From an uncultured Alphaproteobacteria bacterium (GTDB lineage: Bacteria; Pseudomonadota; Alphaproteobacteria; Micropepsales; Micropepsaceae): 23,184 nt of DNA. The notes under the pieces are model-generated. The model saw only the letters and a list, made by a program, of their open reading frames with translations, did not search any database and was not told the DNA's origin. Location: NCBI GenBank assembly GCA_903922545.1, contig CAIXUE010000322.1, forward strand, positions 1 to 23,184, read 5' to 3'. Below, in pieces: positions 1 through 7,584 of this stretch (positions within the stretch are counted from its first letter, which is position 1; each line of letters begins with the position of its first letter). The translations under genes were made by a program, and so were the position numbers.

Positions 1-1163
1 ACATCGCCCTTGGGAACCGGCGTTTCGACGATCGGCCAGACCGGCTCGCCAGTCTCGCGATTGAGCACATAGAGAAAACATTGCTTGGAAGGCTGAGCGA
101 GCGCCTTGACGATTTTGCCATTCACCGGGATGTCGCAAAGAATCGAGGCGCAGGGAATGTCCATGTCCCACAGGCCGTGATGAACGAACTGGTAATGCCA
201 TTTGCGCTTGCCGGTTTCGACATCCACCGCCACCATGCTTTCGCCGAACAGGGCGTTGCCGGCGCGATATTCGCCGTTGTAGTCGCCGGTGGGCAGTTCG
301 ACCGGCAGGTAAACCAGGCCCAGATCGGCGTCAGCCGAAATCTGTCCCCACACGCCGGTATTGCCTGTGGCTTCCGCCTGGCCGGGCTTGATCCAGGTGT
401 CGTAGCCGAATTCGCCCTTGCGCGGGATGGTATGGAAAATCCATTTGCGCTTGCCGGTGCGCACATCGAAGCCGCGCGCATAACCCTTGACGTTGTGAAC
501 AGTGCGCGGAGCGCCGCCCGATAGATGCGCCGCGCCGACCACCACCGTGTTCTTGATCACCAGCGGGGTGGAATGCAGGCCCACTTCGCCCGTCACCAGA
601 TCGATATGCTGATCATCATCCAGCTTCAGATCGACCACGCCATTGGTGCCGAAGCTCTTGATCGGAATGCCGGTATGGGCGTCGAGCGCGATCAGCCGAT
701 AACCGGGCGTAACGTAAAGGATGCGTTCTTCCTTGCCGTCGGTCCAATAGGACACGCCATGGCCGGAATATTGGCGCGGCGCGGCGCCGCCGCGGGCGCC
801 TTCATTCTCGCTGTGCATCCAGATCATTTCGCCATTGGCGGCGTCCAGACAGACCACGTCGCGGCGCGAACCGGCCACGTTGTAAAGCTTGCCTTTCACC
901 ACCAGCGGGGTGGCTTCGTACTGGTATTCCGGGCGCGGGCCCAGCATGTCCGGCTTGAAGCGCCAGGCGATTTCCAGGTCGTTGAAATTGGATGCGTTGA
1001 TCTGGTCCAACGGCGCATAGCGCGTGCTGGCGGCGTTGCCGGCATAATGGGTCCAGTTGGTGTCGGAAGCGGCGGACGCGGGCTGCGCGCTCGCCGCTGT
1101 TTTTGCGAGCAGCGCGCTCACAAACGGTAAGGACAAAACAAACCGGCGGGACAAATCGCGCAT
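1..1163 (-). CDS. PQQ-dependent dehydrogenase, soluble glucose-dehydrogenase-like (partial, C-terminus outside window)
   Basis: Quinoprotein expected to oxidise an aldose or polyol in the periplasm using pyrroloquinoline quinone and to pass electrons to the respiratory chain. The 387 visible codons start at the ATG whose A is base 1163, with a GGGG ribosome site about 10 bases upstream. Residues 1-31 form an export signal with a Tat-like core SRRFVL (5-10) and an AxA-type cleavage region near ASAQ. The mature part shows propeller blades with the repeated pattern 'xALDAxTGxxxW' (residues 104-115, 158-168, 312-322). The HHGLWDMD stretch (328-335) matches the catalytic-aspartate region HHDLWDMD of membrane glucose dehydrogenases, with Gly replacing the Asp of HHD. 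The five-helix membrane anchor of E. coli Gcd is absent, so this is the soluble type. Substrate cannot be read from sequence; quinate or other polyols are alternatives. The 3' end lies beyond base 1. Confidence 0.88.
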   Translation of the reverse strand, partial: MRDLSRRFVLSLPFVSALLAKTAASAQPASAASDTNWTHYAGNAASTRYAPLDQINASNFNDLEIAWRFKPDMLGPRPEYQYEATPLVVKGKLYNVAGSRRDVVCLDAANGEMIWMHSENEGARGGAAPRQYSGHGVSYWTDGKEERILYVTPGYRLIALDAHTGIPIKSFGTNGVVDLKLDDDQHIDLVTGEVGLHSTPLVIKNTVVVGAAHLSGGAPRTVHNVKGYARGFDVRTGKRKWIFHTIPRKGEFGYDTWIKPGQAEATGNTGVWGQISADADLGLVYLPVELPTGDYNGEYRAGNALFGESMVAVDVETGKRKWHYQFVHHGLWDMDIPCASILCDIPVNGKIVKALAQPSKQCFLYVLNRETGEPVWPIVETPVPKGD

Positions 1164-1516
1164 AATAAACCAACCCCTTTAGCTGTTTCCTGAAACCCTG
1201 TTATGCCCGCTGCATCTCCGATGCCTGTACCCGGCATTTGCGGTTCGATGTGCAACGGAAGATACACTTGCGAAAAATGAAACCGGCGCCTGGCCGTGCC
1301 GTGTTGCGCTTCGGTCTCACTCTTTCAATGCGGCAATGTTACAAACATCCCTTTGCGGCGCAAGGCCCCAAAGAACGGCGCCGCGTCGCGGGCTCATTTC
1401 GCGAATGCAAAAGAATTTTGCCGCTGCCCGATTGCGGCGCGCGAGAATGAACAACTGGCAATCTTTCAGAAAATTGCGTTGCGGTGCGGCGTGGCGAAGC
1501 CTGTTTTTTCAGCCTT
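1164..1516. other. Non-coding gap between the PQQ dehydrogenase and the TPR gene
   Basis: This is the largest gap in the window, 353 bases. It must hold the promoter of the minus-strand PQQ dehydrogenase at its left end and the 3' region of the TPR gene at its right end. I see small inverted repeats (gcatc-tcc-gatgc around 1212-1224; atgcc-N7-ggcat just after it; gcaaaa-gaa-ttttgc at 1407-1421). None has a convincing T-tract or a clear -35/-10 pair. Short open frames here have basic, low-quality translations with no recognisable domain and no ribosome site, so I do not call a gene. Confidence 0.5.
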
Positions 1517-4417
1517 TTACGCGATGGGAGGCACACTGAAACTTTGCGCGGGCATCCCGCGCCGCGCGGTTTCCACCATCGTCTCATAGGCGCGCTCAAT
1601 GTGGCGGGCAAAGCGGCCGGTATCGAACAGGGGCGTGGTGAGCCGGTTGGCCGCCAACTTCTGGCGGATGGCGGAAAGCTTTTGCGGGTCAGCCGCCAGC
1701 ACAAGCGCCAGTTCCACAAACGCGTCCATATCGGCGGCCACCAGTTCCGGCAACCCGATGGCGCCCAGCAAGCTGGCGGCGACGCGGCCCGCAAAAGCAT
1801 TGCCGCGGCAGGTCAGAAGCGGAAGTCCGGCCCACAAGGCGTCACTGGCGGTGGTGTGGGCATTATAAGGAACGCCATCCAGGAACAGATCGGCCAGCGT
1901 CATGCGGGCCAGATGATCGGCCGGCGCCGCCGCCGGCGCGAACACCAGCCGCTCCGCCGCAACGCCATGGCGCGCCGCCGCTTCTTTGAGATGGCCCGGA
2001 AATTCGCGGTTGCTTTCCAGCAGCCACAACACGCTGCCTTCGGTGCGGCGCAGGATATCCATCCACACCGCGAACATCGCCGGCGTCAGTTTGTAGATAT
2101 TGTTGAAATTGCAGAACACAAATCCGTTTTCGGGCAAGCCATTCTCGGCACGGCCAGGAAGCGTTTGCGCGATCGGCCGGGCCCGGTCGTTGACCTGGTA
2201 CGTATCCGGCAGCCAGACCACCTGTTCGTTATAAAATTGGAGCTCCTGCGCGGGAATGACGGTCTGGTCGGCAAGGATATAATCCATATAGGGCGCGCCC
2301 AAAGTGGCGGGAAAGCCCAGATAATTCACCTGAACAGGTGCGGGCCGATGGGCAAAAATTCCCATCCGTTCCGTACCGAAATAACCGTTGAGATTGACCA
2401 GGATATCGATGCCCATGGCGGCAATTTTTTCCGCCGCGTTTTTATCCGTCAACCGCGATACGTCGATGAATTTTCCGAATGCCGTTTCCATGCGGCGGCG
2501 CAGCAGGCTGGCATCATCCCAGCCGGTATCGAAGGCGAAAAGTTCGAACCGGTCTTTGTCATGCGCCTCATAAAGCCCCGCCGCCAGGAACGATGTTGCC
2601 TGTTCGCGGAACGCGTCGCACACATAACCCACGCGAATTTTGGACGAATTGTTTTGACCGCGCGTGACCTGGGCGGCCGGCGGATAACGGTGCGCGGCAT
2701 ACAGAACAGACGCGGTTTGCAGATCGCGGGGTTCATCGCAAACCGGCTGGAAGATAAACGGCCTTGCGATGTGCTTTCCTTCCCGAACGCCGGCGATAAG
2801 GGCGGCGATCTGCGCCTCAAGATCGCGCCAATCGGCCTGCTGCATCCGCAGATGCAGCAAATCGCCTTTCAGATAATCATAATGCGGATCGATCTGCGCC
2901 GCCCGTTCCAGGTCCCGCCGCGCCTGCGCAAAGCGGCGGAATTTGAGCCAGAGCAGATTGCCCCGATTGTAAAGCGCATCGACAAATCCCGGATCGATCG
3001 CAAGCGCCTTGTCATAACACTCCAGCGCTTCTTCAAGCCGGCCCAGATGCTGCAATATCGAAGCGCGGTTGTTCAAATCCGCGACATTGTTTGGCGCAAT
3101 GGCAAGCGCCCAATCGTAACTTTGCAGCGCTTCGGGCAGATGACCCGTCTCGCGCAGCACATCGCCGCGGCTGGCGAAGGCGTCGGCGTGGTGCGGATCG
3201 ATCGCCAGCACACTGGCATAGGCGGCCATCGCCTCACCCAGACGCTGCAAACCGCGCAGGGCATGGCCGCGATTATATAGAGACGGCACATGGCCGGCCT
3301 CCAGGCCCAGGGCTTTGTCGAATTCCTCCAGCGCCGGCCCGAAATTTTTCTGGTCCAGCATCACAACACCGCGGTTGCAAAGGAACTGGGGATTGGCCGG
3401 CTGGATCGCCAGCGCCTGGTCAAAACTGGCAAGCGCTTCAGAAGGCCGCTGCATATCGCGCAGGATATTGCCGCGATTGTTGAACGCTTCGCCATGCGCG
3501 GGGACAAGCGCCAGGGCCGCATCAACGCTTTGAAGCGCCGCATCCAGTCTTTTCAATTCGCGCAGGGCATTGGCGCGGTTGCTGAGGGTATCGGCGCTTT
3601 GCGGCGCCAGGGCCAGCGCCTTGTCGAAATTTTCCAGCGCCTGCGCGGGACGGCGCAGATACATCAGCACCGCGCCGCGATTGTTCAGGGCGGCGGCAAA
3701 ACCGGGCGCGATTTCCAGCGCCTGATCGAACGCCGCCAGCGCCTCGGCATAGCGCCGCAATTCCTGCAGCGCCGTGCCGCGGTTATAAAGCGCCTGGACA
3801 TTGAACGGCGTCAGCGACAGCACCTTGTCAAAACCTGCCAGCGCGCCGGCAAAATCCTTCATGTCCTGCAGGGTGCTGCCGCGATTGTTCAGCGCATCCA
3901 CATAATCATGTTTGATCGCCAGCGCCCGGTCGTAACTGGTCAGCGCTTCGGCAAAGCGGCCCAATGCGCGCAAGGCGTTGCCGCGATTGTACCAGCCCGG
4001 TTCGAAATTCGGCTTGAGGCCCACCGCTTTGTCATAAGCGGCCAGCGCCTCGTCATACCGGGCCATGTCGCACAGAACATTGCCGCGATTGACCAGCGCC
4101 TCGACCAGGTTGCCGTCCACCACAAGGGCCTTGTCGAAACTGGCCAGGGCTTCCTCGTTACGCTGCAAGGCCTGCAGCGCGAGCCCCTGATAGATCAAGG
4201 CGCCCAGGGAAACCGGATCCGCCGCCAGCGCGATATCCAGCATCTGCAAGGCTTCGGCCATTTTTCCTTCCCGGAAACGGCCGATGCCCAGCATATAACT
4301 GGCCGTGAAATCGGCCGGATGCGCGGCCAATATACGCTGGCAAAGCGCCTCGGCTTCCTGCAGGCGGCCGAAGCGGTGAAGTTGAATGGCTTTTTCAGCC
4401 AGTTGCTGCTGATCCAT
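1517..4417 (-). CDS. TPR-repeat protein with O-GlcNAc-transferase-like (GT41/SPY) C-terminal domain
   Basis: 966 aa, no signal peptide, so cytoplasmic. Residues 1-511 are fifteen near-perfect 34-residue TPR units (consensus A-x-NRG-x-x-L-x-x-L-x-R-x-x-EALxxxDxALxxxP), expected to form a superhelix that binds protein partners. From about residue 593 it follows the GT41 catalytic domain: RVGYV (595-599), ILVNLNGY (672-679), FAHRPAPVQVNYLGFP (688-703), CNFNNIYK with the nucleotide-binding Lys at 776, HTTASDALWAG with His854. Such enzymes add GlcNAc or a related sugar to Ser/Thr of proteins. The residue aligned with the catalytic His of human OGT (His498) and Xanthomonas OGT is Gln606 (codon CAG at 2600-2602), so activity may be altered or lost. 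The gene stands alone on its strand, with no flagellin or glycan genes nearby to suggest a target. The ribosome site is weak. Confidence 0.9.
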   Translation of the reverse strand: MDQQQLAEKAIQLHRFGRLQEAEALCQRILAAHPADFTASYMLGIGRFREGKMAEALQMLDIALAADPVSLGALIYQGLALQALQRNEEALASFDKALVVDGNLVEALVNRGNVLCDMARYDEALAAYDKAVGLKPNFEPGWYNRGNALRALGRFAEALTSYDRALAIKHDYVDALNNRGSTLQDMKDFAGALAGFDKVLSLTPFNVQALYNRGTALQELRRYAEALAAFDQALEIAPGFAAALNNRGAVLMYLRRPAQALENFDKALALAPQSADTLSNRANALRELKRLDAALQSVDAALALVPAHGEAFNNRGNILRDMQRPSEALASFDQALAIQPANPQFLCNRGVVMLDQKNFGPALEEFDKALGLEAGHVPSLYNRGHALRGLQRLGEAMAAYASVLAIDPHHADAFASRGDVLRETGHLPEALQSYDWALAIAPNNVADLNNRASILQHLGRLEEALECYDKALAIDPGFVDALYNRGNLLWLKFRRFAQARRDLERAAQIDPHYDYLKGDLLHLRMQQADWRDLEAQIAALIAGVREGKHIARPFIFQPVCDEPRDLQTASVLYAAHRYPPAAQVTRGQNNSSKIRVGYVCDAFREQATSFLAAGLYEAHDKDRFELFAFDTGWDDASLLRRRMETAFGKFIDVSRLTDKNAAEKIAAMGIDILVNLNGYFGTERMGIFAHRPAPVQVNYLGFPATLGAPYMDYILADQTVIPAQELQFYNEQVVWLPDTYQVNDRARPIAQTLPGRAENGLPENGFVFCNFNNIYKLTPAMFAVWMDILRRTEGSVLWLLESNREFPGHLKEAAARHGVAAERLVFAPAAAPADHLARMTLADLFLDGVPYNAHTTASDALWAGLPLLTCRGNAFAGRVAASLLGAIGLPELVAADMDAFVELALVLAADPQKLSAIRQKLAANRLTTPLFDTGRFARHIERAYETMVETARRGMPAQSFSVPPIA
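2885..4417 (-). repeat. Fifteen tandem TPR-coding units of about 102 bp
   Basis: Residues 1-511 of the TPR/OGT-like protein split cleanly into fourteen 34-residue units plus one of 35. The DNA therefore has a 102-bp period, with recurring words such as 'ccgcgattgt' (NRG codons) on the plus strand at about every 102 bases. The units differ by many synonymous and non-synonymous changes, so this is a diverged protein repeat rather than a recent DNA amplification. The repeat also keeps long spurious frames open on the opposite strand. Confidence 0.85.
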
Positions 4418-4520
4418 GGCTGCTTGCCCGGCGTTGCATGCCCGATATCGCGGCTTGCCGCCTTCTGGTCAAGCAGGCGGCCCGGTGGCAGGATGGCGGC
4501 AAAGAACATGCGGGGGCGAC
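4418..4520. promoter_or_regulatory. Divergent intergenic region between the TPR gene and the solute-binding protein gene
   Basis: 103 bases between two start codons on opposite strands, so promoters in both directions must lie here or the transcripts overlap. A GGGGG stretch (about 4512-4516) precedes the plus-strand ATG at 4521 at workable spacing. No confident -35/-10 pair is visible on either strand. Confidence 0.45.
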
Positions 4521-5252
4521 ATGAAGCGGCTGGCTTTCCTTTTGATGATTGCGGCGGCGCTGCCGTCCGGCGCGTTCGCGGCCGATATCACCGTTCTGAC
4601 TTCCGCCGTCACCTCGCCGGTGCTCAAAATCCTGGCGGCGAACTGGTCCGCGGCAAGCGGCAACACCGTCACATTCAAGGTCAGCAGTGTCGGCGGCACG
4701 GTCACCAATGTCGGCGCGGGGCCGGCCGATCTTATTCTGCTGCCGCCGGACGCCATGGCCCAGGTATCGGGCAAACTCAAAGCCGGCAGCCTGACCAGCC
4801 TTGTCTCGGCCAAATTCGGATTGGCGGTCAAAAAAGGCGGGCCACACCCCGATATCTCGACGATCGAAAAATTCGCCGCCGTGCTGAAGGCCTCCAGCGG
4901 CATTCAGTTCAACGATCCCAATTTCGGCAGCGCTTCGGGCGCCGCGGTGGCCCAGATGCTGAAACGGCCGGAATTTGCCGGCGTGATCGCCCGTCCCATG
5001 CGGGAAATTCCCGGCACCGCCGTCGCCAAAGGCGATGCCGAATTTGCCGGCGGCACCCTCAGCGAAGAATTGAGCGTGGATGGCGCCGAAGTTGCCGGGC
5101 CTTTTCCCGACAGCCTTGGCATGCATCTGGATTTTTCCGGCGCGGTGCTGGCCGATGCGCCCCAGCCTGATGCAGCGGCTTTGTTCCTGGCTTATATGAA
5201 GACACCTGCCGCCATGCCGGCGTGGCAGGCAAATGGTTTTGTCGCGCCCTAA
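4521..5252 (+). CDS. Orphan ModA-like extracellular solute-binding protein
   Basis: 243 aa. The first about 20 residues (MKRLAFLLMIAAALPSGAFA, cleavage before AD) are a Sec signal, so the protein is periplasmic. The mature part starts ITVLTSAVTSPVLKILAANW, typical of type 2 periplasmic binding proteins related to molybdate/tungstate-binding ModA: a short strand, then Ser residues near the ligand, then a helix. PADLILLPPDAM (about 70-81) is the usual second-strand region. I chose the ATG at 4521 because it begins the signal peptide; upstream in-frame codons give an unlikely basic leader. No permease or ATPase gene is adjacent, so it is not part of a local ABC transporter. It is followed after 15 bases by the Fe(II)/2OG oxygenase, probably co-transcribed. 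The ligand is unknown; ModA itself is not proven. Confidence 0.78.
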   Translation: MKRLAFLLMIAAALPSGAFAADITVLTSAVTSPVLKILAANWSAASGNTVTFKVSSVGGTVTNVGAGPADLILLPPDAMAQVSGKLKAGSLTSLVSAKFGLAVKKGGPHPDISTIEKFAAVLKASSGIQFNDPNFGSASGAAVAQMLKRPEFAGVIARPMREIPGTAVAKGDAEFAGGTLSEELSVDGAEVAGPFPDSLGMHLDFSGAVLADAPQPDAAALFLAYMKTPAAMPAWQANGFVAP

Positions 5253-5267
5253 AAGTTTTTCCCCGCC

Positions 5268-5882
5268 ATGACAGACACCGCTTCGCGCCTGCCCGCTCCC
5301 GCTGTCCGCGGCCCCTTTGTGACCTGGGAAGACGTCTTCGCCGCCCAGGACCTGGACGGAATTGAACAATATGCCGATAGCCTCAAGCATCAGCCCGCCG
5401 GGCTGACCAGCCAAAAAGCGGGCGCAGCGGCCGGCTATGACCAGAATATCCGCGTCACCAAAGTCGCCTGGCTGGAGCGCAATGCCCAGACCAACGCATT
5501 TTACCGGCGCATGGAGGAACTGGTTCTCAATCTGAACCGGCAGTTTTTCCGCTTCGATCTGTCCGGTGTGGCGCCGATGCAATACGCGATTTACGAAGCC
5601 ACGGAACAAGGCCATTTCGACTGGCACACCGATTACGGACGCGAAAAAGGCCATGAACAGCATGAGCCGCGCAAACTCTCGCTCAGCCTGCAGCTTTCCG
5701 ATGGCGCGCAATATCAGGGCGGCGAATTGCAGGCCCAGATCCGCAGCAAGGTTGAAATCGCGCCGCGCGCCCGCGGCACGCTGATCGCTTTTCCCTCCTA
5801 CGTTCTGCATCGCGTCACGCCAGTGACGGCGGGGGTTCGCAAATCCCTGGTGGTGTGGGCGCTGGGGCCGGAATACCGCTAA
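5268..5882 (+). CDS. 2-oxoglutarate/Fe(II)-dependent oxygenase (prolyl 4-hydroxylase-like, 2OG-FeII_Oxy_3 type)
   Basis: 204 aa, no signal peptide, cytoplasmic. It should couple decarboxylation of 2-oxoglutarate to hydroxylation of an unidentified substrate. The iron triad is visible as HTD (His120, Asp122) in FDWHTDYG and His181 in SYVLHRV. Arg191 ten residues later is the expected 2-oxoglutarate carboxylate ligand. The strands LSLSLQLSD (137-145) and YQGGELQ (149-155) are the usual core of this family. The length is normal for a minimal double-stranded beta-helix hydroxylase. The gene starts 15 bases after the solute-binding protein stop, suggesting one transcript, although one partner is periplasmic and the other cytoplasmic. 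The ribosome site is poor (a T/C-rich spacer), so translational coupling is possible. Confidence 0.85.
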   Translation: MTDTASRLPAPAVRGPFVTWEDVFAAQDLDGIEQYADSLKHQPAGLTSQKAGAAAGYDQNIRVTKVAWLERNAQTNAFYRRMEELVLNLNRQFFRFDLSGVAPMQYAIYEATEQGHFDWHTDYGREKGHEQHEPRKLSLSLQLSDGAQYQGGELQAQIRSKVEIAPRARGTLIAFPSYVLHRVTPVTAGVRKSLVVWALGPEYR

Positions 5883-5915
5883 ATCGCGGCCCTCACTTGC
5901 GCGGCCAGTCTCTGC

Positions 5916-5921
5916 TATATT
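5916..5921 (+). promoter_or_regulatory. Candidate -10 element (TATATT) immediately upstream of the CxxCxxCC gene
   Basis: TATATT ends 7 bases before the ATG at 5929, so a transcript started from it would begin at or next to the start codon. No Shine-Dalgarno sequence is seen between it and the ATG. There is no good -35 at 16-18 bases upstream (the best match, around 5893-5898, is weak). A leaderless message is possible; read-through from the upstream oxygenase gene is the alternative. Confidence 0.35.
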
Positions 5922-5928
5922 CGCCGCT

Positions 5929-6483
5929 ATGACCGGCCAGCCAGAATCGGGAAAAAGCTGCGGCACCTGCACGGTGTGCTGCATGGGCCTGAATATCGAA
6001 GAATTCAGCAAACCGGCCGGCACGCTGTGCCAGCACTGCACCGGCAATGGCTGCGGCATTTACGAAACGCGTTACAAAACCTGCCAGGGCTTTTTTTGCG
6101 GCTGGCTGGTCATAAAGCAGATGGCCGATACCTGGCGCCCCGATCGCAGCGGCGTGCTGATCCTGACCATGGAAGCGCATGAGGTGCCGGAAGAATACCG
6201 CGCCCAGACCAACGGCATGCAGCTCATCATCCTGGGCGGCGAAAAGGCGATCCAGCGTCCCGGCTTCGCCGAATATGTGATGACGTTGGTCTCGCGCAAT
6301 GTCGCGGTGTATCTCTCGGCCGACAGCCCCAAGACCCTGATCAACGAATTCATGCACAAACTGGTGGCCGACAAGAACAAGGACGGCGTGATCCAGATGC
6401 TGCTGCATATTTATCGCCAGCATGTCGAACTGCGCCGCATGAACCATTGGGAGCCGCAGCTGCCCTGGGTGCATCTGCCCTGA
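5929..6483 (+). CDS. Cysteine-rich CxxCxxCC protein (YkgJ / zinc-iron-chelating family-like)
   Basis: 184 aa, no signal peptide. The first 57 residues hold nine cysteines: CGTCTVCC (Cys11, 14, 17, 18), CQHC (34, 37), then Cys42, Cys52 and Cys57. The CxxCxxCC opening is the hallmark of the YkgJ-type family, thought to bind zinc or an iron-sulfur centre. The rest (60-184) is an alpha/beta region without cysteines and without a catalytic motif I recognise. The role is unknown; proteins of this family often sit beside oxygenases and other metal enzymes, which fits the 2OG oxygenase 46 bases upstream. That functional link is inference only. It is followed by the isomerase-like gene after 59 bases. 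Confidence 0.72.
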   Translation: MTGQPESGKSCGTCTVCCMGLNIEEFSKPAGTLCQHCTGNGCGIYETRYKTCQGFFCGWLVIKQMADTWRPDRSGVLILTMEAHEVPEEYRAQTNGMQLIILGGEKAIQRPGFAEYVMTLVSRNVAVYLSADSPKTLINEFMHKLVADKNKDGVIQMLLHIYRQHVELRRMNHWEPQLPWVHLP

Positions 6484-6542
6484 TCGGTTCCGCGGCGCGG
6501 TGGATTGTGGTACATCCCTCGCGCCCGCGTGAGAGGTACGAC

Positions 6543-7577
6543 ATGACCCTGCACAGAAGAGAATTTCTCAGCTCCCTGGCTGCCGGCGCCGTGGCCCTAC
6601 CCACGCTTTTAAAATCTTCGCCGCTCCTGGCCGCGCCCGATTCCGCCATCCGCTATGGCGTCAGCGGCCAGATGTGGCTGGGCAGCGGCGGCTACAGCAA
6701 TATCGAGGAAGGCGTAAAAGAAACCGCCCGCATGGGGCTGGATGGGATCGAGCCTTTCCGCAACCACATCATCAAATATCTGGGCGATCCCATGGCGTTC
6801 AAGCGCCAGCTGGATGCGGCCGGCATCGCCATGGTCAGCTGCTCGGATGGCGGCGCCGGCATGTCCACCAACTTCATCGATCCGGCAAAGGCGCCGCAGA
6901 CCGTGGCCGATCATGCCGCTTTCGCAAAAGACTTTATCAGCCATTTCGGCTGCACCGCTTTCAAATTCAATCTGGGTTCGCGCCCGGCCGAAGGTGTCAG
7001 CGATGCCCAGCTCAAGACCCTGGCAGATACGCTGAACGATATCGGCCGCCAGACCATTCAGGTTGGCATCAAGGCCGCGCCGCATCCCCATCTGTGGGGG
7101 CCGATGGAGCGCGAGCATGAGGTCCGCTATGTGATGGACAATACCGATCCCAAATATGTCTGGTTCACGCCTGATACCGGGCACCTGACCTTGTGCGGCA
7201 TGGACCCGATGAAGATCATGACCGACTATTATTCGCGCATCGCTGAAGTCCATTACAAGGATTGCGACGCCAAATATCGCGGCAACAGCGCCAGCCCGAC
7301 GCAGGAAGAACACCGCAAATCCAGCCTCTATCTCAATCTGGGCGCAGGCGGCGTGGATTTTCCCGCCATTCACAAAATGCTTCTGGCGCGCGGCTACAAG
7401 GGCTGGATTTCGCTGGACCTGGATGCACCCCGGGCGGGCGACGGCACCGGCAGCATCGAAGACAATATCCGCGTCAACAAGGATTATCTGGTCAATGTGC
7501 TGGGCGTGAAAACATTGGCGCCGTCACACCCTGGTCAGTCGGCCTGCGAGATTCAATGCGAAAAGCCGCCAGCCTGA
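6543..7577 (+). CDS. Tat-exported sugar phosphate isomerase/epimerase-like TIM-barrel protein
   Basis: 344 aa. The start at 6543 is chosen because it opens a clear Tat signal (HRREFLSSLAAGAVAL, residues 4-19) and is preceded by GAGAGG with 6-base spacing; an upstream in-frame ATG would add 32 unlikely residues. The body is a xylose-isomerase-like/AP-endonuclease-2 TIM barrel: GLDGIEPF with Glu70, HPH (181-183), the DTGH motif (Asp211, His214) and HYKDCD (His237, Asp240) are the usual divalent-metal ligands. The C-terminal ligand normally Glu (pattern W-x-x-x-E-x-D) reads WISLDLD, with Asp291 in place of Glu. It probably isomerises or epimerises a sugar or keto-sugar outside the cytoplasm. Substrate unknown. 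It converges with madM, leaving only 7 bases between stops. Confidence 0.82.
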   Translation: MTLHRREFLSSLAAGAVALPTLLKSSPLLAAPDSAIRYGVSGQMWLGSGGYSNIEEGVKETARMGLDGIEPFRNHIIKYLGDPMAFKRQLDAAGIAMVSCSDGGAGMSTNFIDPAKAPQTVADHAAFAKDFISHFGCTAFKFNLGSRPAEGVSDAQLKTLADTLNDIGRQTIQVGIKAAPHPHLWGPMEREHEVRYVMDNTDPKYVWFTPDTGHLTLCGMDPMKIMTDYYSRIAEVHYKDCDAKYRGNSASPTQEEHRKSSLYLNLGAGGVDFPAIHKMLLARGYKGWISLDLDAPRAGDGTGSIEDNIRVNKDYLVNVLGVKTLAPSHPGQSACEIQCEKPPA

Positions 7578-7584
7578 TCCTGGC

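Noticed and set aside
81..1130. Two plus-strand open frames opposite the first PQQ dehydrogenase
   Set aside because: The minus strand reads as a continuous quinoprotein with a catalytic motif; the plus-strand products match nothing.
1238..1589. Short plus-strand open frames in the 1164-1516 gap
   Set aside because: No ribosome site, no conserved-looking sequence, and they overlap the 3' end of the TPR gene.
1484..5170. Very long plus-strand open frames (about 600 codons each) opposite the TPR gene
   Set aside because: They are antisense shadows kept open by the 102-bp TPR periodicity and high GC. The translations are rich in Arg, Gln and His, have no domain, and the opposite strand encodes a clear protein.
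4395..6059. Minus-strand open frame of 554 codons opposite the solute-binding protein and oxygenase genes
   Set aside because: Shadow frame: no recognisable domain or signal, and it runs through two well-supported plus-strand genes and their starts.
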